A stretch of 64,000 nt of DNA, taken from NCBI RefSeq assembly GCF_003116015.1, contig NZ_LGQZ01000013.1, positions 1 through 64,000 of the forward strand. Direction: 5' to 3'. The stretch comes from Azospirillum sp. TSO22-1. GTDB taxonomy: Bacteria > Pseudomonadota > Alphaproteobacteria > Azospirillales > Azospirillaceae. Numbering within the stretch: position 1 is the first letter of the stretch; each line of letters opens with the position of its first letter. The notes beneath the pieces were generated by a model. It saw nothing but the letters and a program-made list of their open reading frames with translations, made no database searches and was not told where the DNA came from. Of this stretch, positions 1 to 6,728 are shown piece after piece. Both the position numbers and the translations under genes were made by a program.

Positions 1-418
1 CGAAGTTGCCGATGCCGGCGGAGAGGTTCTGCACGTTGGCGAGGTTCGGGCCACCGAAGGGCGTGCGGCCACCCGAGCGCTGGAGCACCGTCGCGCCCTG
101 CGCCGCCGTGTTGCCGATGCCCGCCGCGGTGTTGGAGACGTTCGCCATCGAGCCGCCGGGGAACAGTCCGCCGGAGCGCTGGCCGACGAACACGCCCTGG
201 CTGGCGCTGTTGCCGATCCCGGCCGCGGTGTTCGCCACGTTGGCAACATTCGGGCCGCCGAACAGGCCGCCGCCACGCTGCATGGTGGTGACGTTCTGGG
301 TGGCGACGTTGCCGATGCCGGCGGCGGTGTTCGACACGTTCGACACGTTCTGCGCCATGGCCGGCGCCGACAGCAGGGCGAGGGTGGCGAAGCCGGCGAG
401 CAGGGAGGAGCGGATCAT
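1..418 (-). CDS. Secreted repeat protein, curlin-like repeats (3' end beyond window)
   Basis: The gene reads leftward off the window edge, so only the first 139 codons are visible. It opens with a clear signal peptide (MIRSSLLAGFATLALLSAPAMA, cut before QN). The rest is a tandem repeat of about 33-36 residues, each unit built on NTAAGIGNxAxQ followed by a Gly-rich segment such as RSGGLFPGG; three full units and the start of a fourth are seen. The GxGNxAxxxQ spacing resembles the curlin (CsgA/CsgB) repeat, but that is inference. The start is the ATG at 418, preceded by AGGAG eight bases upstream. An exported, possibly polymeric surface protein is likely; the exact function is not known. Confidence 0.75.
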   Translation of the reverse strand, partial: MIRSSLLAGFATLALLSAPAMAQNVSNVSNTAAGIGNVATQNVTTMQRGGGLFGGPNVANVANTAAGIGNSASQGVFVGQRSGGLFPGGSMANVSNTAAGIGNTAAQGATVLQRSGGRTPFGGPNLANVQNLSAGIGNF

Positions 419-620
419 GGTGCGGTCTCCTGGATGGGGCCGGCGCTGCGGGGCCGGCGCGTTGTCTCGATGACCGGACCCTACCGAACCCCGCCCCGGC
501 CCGATGTGAGCCGAGCCACACAGCGATGCACTTCCCCGCACGCCTTTCGACCGTCACGGCATGCGCGATTCGCCGCACCACGGCCGCCGTGATCTGCACA
601 GGACGCCTCGGGAACGTGGA

Positions 621-649
621 TTGCCTGCGGCCGCGATGCCCATTAATCT
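621..649 (+). promoter_or_regulatory. Predicted sigma-70-type promoter for the SPOR lipoprotein gene
   Basis: TTGCCT and TAATCT are separated by exactly 17 bases. The -10 ends about 43 bases before the ATG at 692. Predicted from sequence only. Confidence 0.5.
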
Positions 650-691
650 CCCAGGGCAATGCCCCCTCCCGCAGCCCACCGGCGCCATCCC

Positions 692-1426
692 ATGGCCAGC
701 TTCCTCCTTCGATCAGGCCTGCTTCTGGCGCTGGTGCCAACGGCGCTGGCCGGTTGCCAGACGACGTCGCAGCAATCGGCGGCGTCCGGCGACGTGAACG
801 CACGCATCGCCGCGCTGGAAAGCGAGCTGGCCGCCCTGCGCAAGGAGTTCGCAGACAGCAAGCCGGCCATCGACCGCCTCGTGCAGGTCGAGGGCGACAT
901 GCGCATCCTGGTGGACCGGCTGTCGCAGATGGCGGAGGTTGATTTGTCGGCCAAGCCGGCCGAGCCTGCCCCCCGCCCGGCCGCTGCGCCGGTCCAGGCA
1001 CCGGCGCCGGTTGCCGCTCCAGCCGGCGAGCCGGCCCCGGCCGCCCCCGCGCCGCCGAAGCACACGCCGACCGCCGGCCCGCAGGTGGCGGCGACGCCGA
1101 AGGGCGGCGCGGACGGTGGCGACGGCTTCGGAGTGCACCTCGCCTCGTACCGCAGCGTTTCGGCGACGCAGCAGGGCTGGAACGACCTGCGGCGCCGGCA
1201 TCCGCAGGATCTGCAGGACCTGCTGCCGGCGGTCTATGAACTCGACCTCGGGGTGCGCGGACGGTTCTACCGGCTGCTCGCCGGGCCGTTGCCGACGGCG
1301 CAGGCGGCGAAGGACATCTGCGCCCAGCTGCGCAGGCACGGCGCGGAGTGCGGCGTGACCGCCTACAACGGCCAGCCCGGCGAACTGGCCTGGGCGCGAG
1401 GCAAGCAGACGACGGCGGGGTTCTGA
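692..1426 (+). CDS. SPOR-domain lipoprotein
   Basis: A 244-residue lipoprotein. The N terminus ends in a lipobox (LAGC, Cys near residue 21), so it should be lipidated and membrane-anchored. Residues about 35-80 are heptad-rich (ARIAALESELAALRKEF) and likely a coiled coil. A long Pro/Ala linker follows to about residue 140. The last ~85 residues look like a SPOR domain (GFGVHLASY, then FYRLLAGP and a final strand), a fold known to bind denuded septal glycan. The ATG at 692 is preferred over an in-frame ATG 33 bases upstream because it places the signal sequence at the N terminus. It stands alone and convergent with the chaperone gene 25 bases downstream. A cell-envelope or division-site role is inferred. 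Confidence 0.8.
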   Translation: MASFLLRSGLLLALVPTALAGCQTTSQQSAASGDVNARIAALESELAALRKEFADSKPAIDRLVQVEGDMRILVDRLSQMAEVDLSAKPAEPAPRPAAAPVQAPAPVAAPAGEPAPAAPAPPKHTPTAGPQVAATPKGGADGGDGFGVHLASYRSVSATQQGWNDLRRRHPQDLQDLLPAVYELDLGVRGRFYRLLAGPLPTAQAAKDICAQLRRHGAECGVTAYNGQPGELAWARGKQTTAGF

Positions 1427-1451
1427 ATCCCTGGTCCCTGGTCCCGAGTCC

Positions 1452-1904
1452 CTATTGCTTCTTCACGATGATCGGCAGTTGGTGGTTCACCAGCACGTCG
1501 ATGCGGAAGCCCGCGGGCGGGGGCTCGGGTGGCAGTTCGGTGACCCGCAGGTGGCTGCGGTACTCGCCCGTCGGCAGGTTGGCGGGCAGGCGCAGCGAGA
1601 TGCGCACGCTCTGCGTCTCGCCGGGCTGGATGGTCACTTGGCGCGGCGCGAAGCGGACGTAGTCCTTGACGAACCGGTCGCCCGGCTGCGGCGGACCGGC
1701 GTCCACCCACTGCCCCTTGGCGTCCTTGCGCAGGTTGACCACGTCGATGCGGTAGGACATCGCCGCAGCGCCGTTGTTGTTGATCCGCACCGCGGCGTCG
1801 CGGGTCCGGTCGTCGAAGGTGATGACCGGGTCCATGATGAAGGTGGCGGCGGCGGGCGCCGGCGACAGCGCCAGGAACGCCGCGGCCAGCAAGGCTTTGC
1901 GCAT
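1452..1904 (-). CDS. Single-domain PapD-like fimbrial chaperone
   Basis: A 150-residue periplasmic protein with a signal peptide (MRKALLAAAFLALSPAPAAA). The remainder matches the N-terminal immunoglobulin-like domain of pilus chaperones: an early strand with FDDRTRDAAVRINNN, the conserved NLPTGEYRSHLRV loop and strand, and a final hydrophobic strand VLVNHQLPIIVKKQ equivalent to the subunit-capping G1 strand. Classical PapD/FimC proteins are ~230 residues with two such domains; this one stops right after the first. It is the last gene of a three-gene minus-strand run behind two pilin-like genes (32-base gap), so it probably protects those subunits in the periplasm. The domain call is good; the folding mechanism of a one-domain version is inference. 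Confidence 0.8.
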   Translation of the reverse strand: MRKALLAAAFLALSPAPAAATFIMDPVITFDDRTRDAAVRINNNGAAAMSYRIDVVNLRKDAKGQWVDAGPPQPGDRFVKDYVRFAPRQVTIQPGETQSVRISLRLPANLPTGEYRSHLRVTELPPEPPPAGFRIDVLVNHQLPIIVKKQ

Positions 1905-1936
1905 GGGAAACACTCTCCGCACCGGGAGCCCTCGGG

Positions 1937-2395
1937 TCAGAAGAAATCGACTTGTATGGTAAAGGTCGGCGTGGCGCAACTGCCGGAGGGCACCGACACC
2001 GGCACCGTCACGGTGACGCCCACATAGATCACGCAGGCCGTGGCGGACGGCGTGGCGCAGGCCGAATCGTTGGTGATCACCGTCATCTGCACCGGCGTGC
2101 TGCCGCAGTAGACCGTCTGCGTGCCGCCCAGCACGGTGGCCTGGGCGACCACCGCCGAGGTGCGCGTCACCTGCAGGATGCCGCGCCGCGGCGATCCCAT
2201 GGAGGTGACGAGCCCGGTCCCCGTCGGCGTGTCGCTGGTGGTCGGCAGTGTGAAGGTGCCGCCGAAGGTCGCCACGGTGCCCAGACTCATGCTCTGCATC
2301 GTGCTGACCGAATGCGCGGACGCCGCCATCCCCCAGCCAAGAACGGCCGCGAATGCCAGCGCCGGCACGGCGACTCGGGCTCGGTGCGCGCACAT
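1937..2395 (-). CDS. DUF4402-like secreted pilin-like protein (second copy)
   Basis: A 152-residue exported protein with signal peptide ending GMAASA before HSV. The mature part is Ser/Thr/Val-rich and beta-strand-like: SLGTVATFGGTFTLPTT, then a GILQVTR strand, and it ends in an aromatic strand FTIQVDFF, as donor-strand-exchange subunits do. Two cysteine pairs (YCGS, SACATPSATAC) may form disulphides. It follows the other DUF4402-type gene by 29 bases and precedes the chaperone by 32, so the three are probably one transcript. The start at 2395 is chosen because the signal peptide begins there. Assignment to the DUF4402 family is by pattern, not by search; a spore-coat-U-like subunit is the alternative. 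Confidence 0.7.
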   Translation of the reverse strand: MCAHRARVAVPALAFAAVLGWGMAASAHSVSTMQSMSLGTVATFGGTFTLPTTSDTPTGTGLVTSMGSPRRGILQVTRTSAVVAQATVLGGTQTVYCGSTPVQMTVITNDSACATPSATACVIYVGVTVTVPVSVPSGSCATPTFTIQVDFF

Positions 2396-2424
2396 GACTG
2401 GAAGGCCCCGGCGGACGGCGGCCC

Positions 2425-2958
2425 TTACGGGCCGTACGTCAGCGACACCGTCGTGGTGGTGGCGGTGCAGGCGCCGGTGGGGATGGTGGCGCTCGGGAAG
2501 TCGGCGCTGGCGCCGATGCCCCACCCGCAGGTGGTGGCGGCCGACGTGCTGCAGTTGGCGCCCGAGGTGACCGACGTCCAGTTGTTGATGGTGATGGTCG
2601 CGGTGCCGCAGGCCATGGTCACCGCCGCGGAGGGCAGCGACAGCGTCGCGGTCATGGTGACGCTGCGCGCCACGGAGACGGCCCCCGCGGTGCCGGTGGG
2701 GGCGCCCATGAAGCCCGAGCCGGTCAGCGAGCCGCCGGCCGCCGGCAGGGTCGCCGTGCCGCCGGCCACCGGGGCCAGGCTGCCGAAGTTCATGCCGGTG
2801 GTGCTGACGGTCGCCGCGCTGGCGATGGTCATGTTGATGGACATGGAGGCGGTCACCGCCTGGGCGTGCGCGGTCCCCGGAGCGGAGAGCGTGGTGGTGG
2901 CGGCGGTGACGGCGATGGCGCCGGCGAGCGCGAGCGGCTTGGGAGAGGGCTTCTTCAT
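2425..2958 (-). CDS. DUF4402 domain pilin-like protein (first copy)
   Basis: A 177-residue secreted protein: signal peptide MKKPSPKPLALAGAIAVTAA to about residue 34 (cut after AHA), then a beta-rich domain beginning SMSINMTIASAATVST. MNFGSLAPVAGGTATLP is the typical DUF4402 opening (x-FGxLxP...GTxTL), and the final strand TTTTVSLTYGP closes the fold. Cysteines near ACGT, NCST, TTCGW and GACT suggest disulphides. It is the first gene of the pilin-pilin-chaperone run and has its own promoter at 3058-3086 and a 5' leader of about 90 bases. It lies 269 bases downstream of the glycosyltransferase gene, on the same strand. Likely a structural or adhesive subunit; whether it polymerises is unknown. 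Confidence 0.75.
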   Translation of the reverse strand: MKKPSPKPLALAGAIAVTAATTTLSAPGTAHAQAVTASMSINMTIASAATVSTTGMNFGSLAPVAGGTATLPAAGGSLTGSGFMGAPTGTAGAVSVARSVTMTATLSLPSAAVTMACGTATITINNWTSVTSGANCSTSAATTCGWGIGASADFPSATIPTGACTATTTTVSLTYGP

Positions 2959-3028
2959 GGGATGAACCTTCCGAAACGTTTTGTTTTCAGTGGTTGCTCT
3001 CAGCGCAGTCGTTCGCAACGCCGGTTCC

Positions 3029-3046
3029 TGCGGCCGGAAGGCCGCA
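3029..3046 (-). promoter_or_regulatory. Perfect 7-bp hairpin in the leader of the pilin-like operon
   Basis: TGCGGCC and GGCCGCA flank a 4-base loop. On the minus strand it sits at the very start of the predicted mRNA leader, about 70 bases before the first start codon. It may stabilise the transcript; no U-tract follows, so it is not an obvious terminator. Confidence 0.4.
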
Positions 3047-3057
3047 CGACGGACGGA

Positions 3058-3086
3058 ACCATAGCAGGCGCAAGTTGAACTGTCAT
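3058..3086 (-). promoter_or_regulatory. Predicted promoter of the pilin-like/chaperone operon
   Basis: On the minus strand ATGACA and TATGGT are 17 bases apart, good matches to -35 and -10. It lies in the 269-base gap between the glycosyltransferase stop and the first pilin-like gene. The same gap contains nothing else recognisable apart from the leader hairpin. Confidence 0.45.
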
Positions 3087-3227
3087 CCGCCCACGTCCGC
3101 CGGAGTCGTCGCAAAGCGCAATTGCCGCGCTTTACCTAGGACCTGGCCACAGTGCTTAACAACCCGTAAATACACCGTGGCCGGGACTCGTGCGCCGAGG
3201 CTGTCAGGCGTCGAATATTTCGCCTTT

Positions 3228-6200
3228 TCAGGCGCGCGCGCGGCGCGCCCGGGCGAAGCCGCGGCACTGTGCCAGCTCCGTCGGATGGTCGGTCAGCGGC
3301 CACGCCTCGACCTCGCCGAAGCCGGCGGACTGCAGCATGTTGGCGAGGCAGTCAAGCGTCGGCGCCCACCAGTTCGCCGGGTTGTAGCCGTACTGTGCCG
3401 TCGGGTAGAACTCGGCGATCATGTGGCCGCCGTCGTAGCCCTGCCCGACGCCGCCGCAGTAAGGGCTGTAGCGGTCGAGGATGCCGGCCTCCACCAGGAT
3501 CTGGCCGGTGCACACGGTCGCCAGCGTGTCCAGCGCCAGCAGCGGGTGGCGGCACTGGTTGAGCGTGCCGAACAGCAGCACGAGATCGAAGGTGCCGACC
3601 ACCGCGGGATCCAGGCTGTAGACGCTGGCCTGCAGGCGCCGGCAGCGGTCCTCGCCGTAGCCGAGGGCCGCGCGGCACAGGTCGAAGCCTTGCCAGCTCC
3701 GCTCCGTCTCCTGGCCGGGCAGGCCCAAGCGGTCGGACAGGTCGTCGATGGCGACCACCTCTGCGGCACCACGCCGCAGGGCCTCGAACGCCCAGTAGCC
3801 GTCCCAGGTGCCGACGTCGAGCACCCGCAACCCGTCCAGCCGCTCCGGCAGGCGGTGGGCGGCGGGAGCGAGCGGCGCGAATCCGGGCGTCGTCACCCCG
3901 TGCGGCAGAGCGACGCGGTGGTACCAGAACGGCACGGCGGCCACTGCCGCCTCCAGGCGGCTGCGTTCGTCGGTCGGGGCGGCGGAGGCGGTCGGCGTGG
4001 GGCTCATGGCGGGTGTCTCGGCGGGGGCGGTCGGGATGGCGGCGAGCCGTTCGGCCCGCAGGGTGGCGACGCCGTCGAACAGCGCCGCCTCGAAGCGGCG
4101 GGCGAAACCCGGCCCGTCGGTGAGCGTCGAGTGGCACAGCCGGCGGCGCAGCGTGCGGCGCAGCTCGGACAGGCGCTCCGGCGCGCGGGCCAGCGCCACC
4201 GCGCGCTCGACGTAGTCGGCCGCATCGGCGGCCACCATCTCGCCCAGGCCGAGCGGTTCGAGGATGCTCAGGCCGACGCGCGCGGCGTGCCGGTCGCCGG
4301 CCAGCGTCACCACCGGCACGCCCATCCACAGCGCCTCGAACGTCGTGGTCGTGCCGTTGTAGGGGAACGAGTCGAGCGCCACGTCGACGTCCCGGTAGAC
4401 GGCCAGATGCTCCGCCTCGCCGTCGCGCCAGCGCTGCAGGTCGACGCGCGCCGTGTCGATGCCGGCGCGCGCCAGCCGGGCCAGCACGTGCTCCCGCGTG
4501 CGGGCGCAGCGCAGGCCGAGGTGCTTGAGCACGAGGCGGGCATCCGGCACCCGGCGCAGGATCTCGCCCCAGGCCGCCAGCGCCGCGTCGCTCATCTTGG
4601 CGAGGTTGTTGAAGGAGCCGAAGGTCGGGTGCCCGGCGTCCAGACGCGGCGGCTCGCCCTCGTCCGGTGCGGCGGCCGGGGGCTGGTAGCACAGGAAGCC
4701 GCCGTCGATGCGCACCAGCCGCTCAGCATGCAGCGCGTCCGCCGCGCCCGGCGGGTCCGTCAGCGCGTCGGTGAAGCGCAGGTCCATGGCCGGCAGGCCG
4801 GAGCTGTTGGGGTAGCCCAGCCACGTCGCCTGCACCGGCGCCGCCCGCCCGGCGAAGATCCCCAGCCGCTGCCCGCCGGTGTGGCCGGACAGGTCGATCA
4901 GCGCGTCGATGCCGTCGGCGCGCACCATGTCCGCCGCCTCGGCGTCGCTGCGCCCGACGATGTTGCGCCAGTGGTCGGCGAGGCCCTGGAGGCGCGCGGT
5001 CAGGCCGTCCGGCCGGGTCACGTTGGCGTAGCAGAACACCTCGACCCGGCCACGGTCGTGGTTGAGCAGCAGCGGCTCCAGGAAGCGCGCGACCGAATGG
5101 CTGCGGAAATCAGCAGAGACGTAGCCGACGCGCAGCCGCCGCCCCGTCGCGTCCGCCGGCACCGGTGCCGGGCCGGCGGCGCGGCCGTGGCGGCGGCCGT
5201 ACTCGCGGTGCTCCTCCGCCAGTTCCTCCGGCGTCACCGCGGCGGAGTAGTTGAGCGACAGCAGCAGGTTGGAGCGGGTGTCCTCGCGGTCCGGGTCCAG
5301 CGTCAAGCCGAGGCGCAGGAACGCGATGGCCTCGTCGATGCGACCCTGGAGCTGCAGCGTCACGCCCAGGTTGTTGGCGGCGTCGCTGAGGTCCGGCACG
5401 GCGACCAGCGCGCGGCGGTAGGAGGCGCAGGCGTCCTCGTAGCGGTCGAGGTCCTTCAGCGCGTTGCCGCGGTTGCTGAACGCCGCGCCCAGCGCCGGGT
5501 CGATGGCCAGCGCGCTGGCGAAGGCCGCCGCCGCCTGCTCCCACCGCGCAAGGTCGAGCAGCACGGCGCCCAGGTTGTTGTAGGCCGCGGCGTGCTCGGT
5601 GCCGTTGCGCGCGGCGCGCGCCAGCGCCTCCAGCGCGCCCTCCAGGTCGCCCTTGCGCTGCAGCGCGATGCCCAGGTTGTTGAAGGCGTCGGCGTAGTCC
5701 GCCTTGCGCGCCACCGCCTGGCGCAGATGGGCGATGCCGGCGTCGAGGTCGCCGCGCTCCACCAGCAGCATGCCCAGGTTGCACAGCGCCTCCGGCGAGC
5801 CCGGTGCATGCCCCAGCGCCGCGCGCTGGCAGCGCTCCGCCTCGTCCGGGCGGCCCTGCGACTGCTCGGCCGCGCCCAGGTTGATCCAGGCCGGCGCATA
5901 GCCCGGCGCCACCGCCAGCACGCGGCGGTAGTGCGCCGCCGCCTCGGCGAAACGGTCCTCCCCCTGCGCCAGCATGCCCAAACCATTCATCGCCTCGGCG
6001 TCGGCGGGATCCAGCGCCAGGGCGCGGTGGTAGGCGTCCCGCGCCGCGCCGATGCGGCACAGAAGGCACAGCGCGTCGCCGCGGTTGCGGTGCGCCACCC
6101 CGAGGGTCGGCGCCCGCGCCAGCGCGTCGTCCAGCGCGGCCAGCGCCGCCTCCCCGCGCTGCAGGATGACCAGGGCGAGGCCCATGTTGTTGGCGGCGTC

Positions 6201-6728
6201 GGCGCGGGCCGGGTCGAGGGCGCGCACCCGCGCGTAGGCGGCGACCGCCGCTTCCGATCGGCCGGTCGATTGCAGGGCGAGGCCGAGGTCGTACCACGCC
6301 GCGGCGTGCGCCGGCGCCAGCGACACGGCCAGCCGGTACAGCGCCGCCGCCTCGGCCGGAGCGCCCTCCTGCTGACGCAGGGAGGCCAGCTCGAAAGCGG
6401 CGGCCGCGTCGTCCGGCGCCAGCCGGCGCGCGCGCGGCAGCAGCACCGCGGCGGCCCGGTCGCCGGCGGCCCGGCGCAGGGCGGCGAGCTTCACCAGCGT
6501 CTCCGCCCGGCCGGGGTCGAGCGCCGCCGCCCCCTCCACCAAGCGGCGCGCCGCGTCCGGGTCGCCGGCCTGGAAGCGCAGCACGCCCAGCACGACGCGC
6601 GCCCCGGCGTGGTCCGGCCGGGCGGCGATCAGGGCGCCGGCCTGCGCTGCCGCCTCGGCCGGACGCCCGGCCTGCGCCGCCTCCAGGATCGTGCGAAGCG
6701 TCGCCGCCGCGGCGTCGGTCGTGGTCAT
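3228..6728 (-). CDS. TPR-GT41 (OGT/SPINDLY-like) glycosyltransferase fused to a CmoB-like methyltransferase
   Basis: A 1166-residue three-part protein. Residues ~1-485 are about thirteen tetratricopeptide repeats (AAYNNLGAVLLDLARWEQAA and similar). Residues ~525-900 are a GT41 catalytic region: LRVGYVSADFRSHSV at ~529 with the conserved His, DLSGHTGGQRLG, and LDSFPYNGTTTTFEALWMG at ~783. After a Pro/Ala/Thr linker, residues ~930-1166 form a class I methyltransferase resembling the CmoB/DUF1698 family: FWYHRVALPHGVTTPGF, then the SAM loop VLDVGTWDGYWAF at ~966. GT41 enzymes add sugars to protein Ser/Thr; the methyltransferase could modify the sugar or another target (inference). Its ATG overlaps the usher-like gene stop by four bases (ATGA), implying coupled translation, so the target may be a surface protein of this locus. 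Confidence 0.85.
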   Translation of the reverse strand: MTTTDAAAATLRTILEAAQAGRPAEAAAQAGALIAARPDHAGARVVLGVLRFQAGDPDAARRLVEGAAALDPGRAETLVKLAALRRAAGDRAAAVLLPRARRLAPDDAAAAFELASLRQQEGAPAEAAALYRLAVSLAPAHAAAWYDLGLALQSTGRSEAAVAAYARVRALDPARADAANNMGLALVILQRGEAALAALDDALARAPTLGVAHRNRGDALCLLCRIGAARDAYHRALALDPADAEAMNGLGMLAQGEDRFAEAAAHYRRVLAVAPGYAPAWINLGAAEQSQGRPDEAERCQRAALGHAPGSPEALCNLGMLLVERGDLDAGIAHLRQAVARKADYADAFNNLGIALQRKGDLEGALEALARAARNGTEHAAAYNNLGAVLLDLARWEQAAAAFASALAIDPALGAAFSNRGNALKDLDRYEDACASYRRALVAVPDLSDAANNLGVTLQLQGRIDEAIAFLRLGLTLDPDREDTRSNLLLSLNYSAAVTPEELAEEHREYGRRHGRAAGPAPVPADATGRRLRVGYVSADFRSHSVARFLEPLLLNHDRGRVEVFCYANVTRPDGLTARLQGLADHWRNIVGRSDAEAADMVRADGIDALIDLSGHTGGQRLGIFAGRAAPVQATWLGYPNSSGLPAMDLRFTDALTDPPGAADALHAERLVRIDGGFLCYQPPAAAPDEGEPPRLDAGHPTFGSFNNLAKMSDAALAAWGEILRRVPDARLVLKHLGLRCARTREHVLARLARAGIDTARVDLQRWRDGEAEHLAVYRDVDVALDSFPYNGTTTTFEALWMGVPVVTLAGDRHAARVGLSILEPLGLGEMVAADAADYVERAVALARAPERLSELRRTLRRRLCHSTLTDGPGFARRFEAALFDGVATLRAERLAAIPTAPAETPAMSPTPTASAAPTDERSRLEAAVAAVPFWYHRVALPHGVTTPGFAPLAPAAHRLPERLDGLRVLDVGTWDGYWAFEALRRGAAEVVAIDDLSDRLGLPGQETERSWQGFDLCRAALGYGEDRCRRLQASVYSLDPAVVGTFDLVLLFGTLNQCRHPLLALDTLATVCTGQILVEAGILDRYSPYCGGVGQGYDGGHMIAEFYPTAQYGYNPANWWAPTLDCLANMLQSAGFGEVEAWPLTDHPTELAQCRGFARARRARA

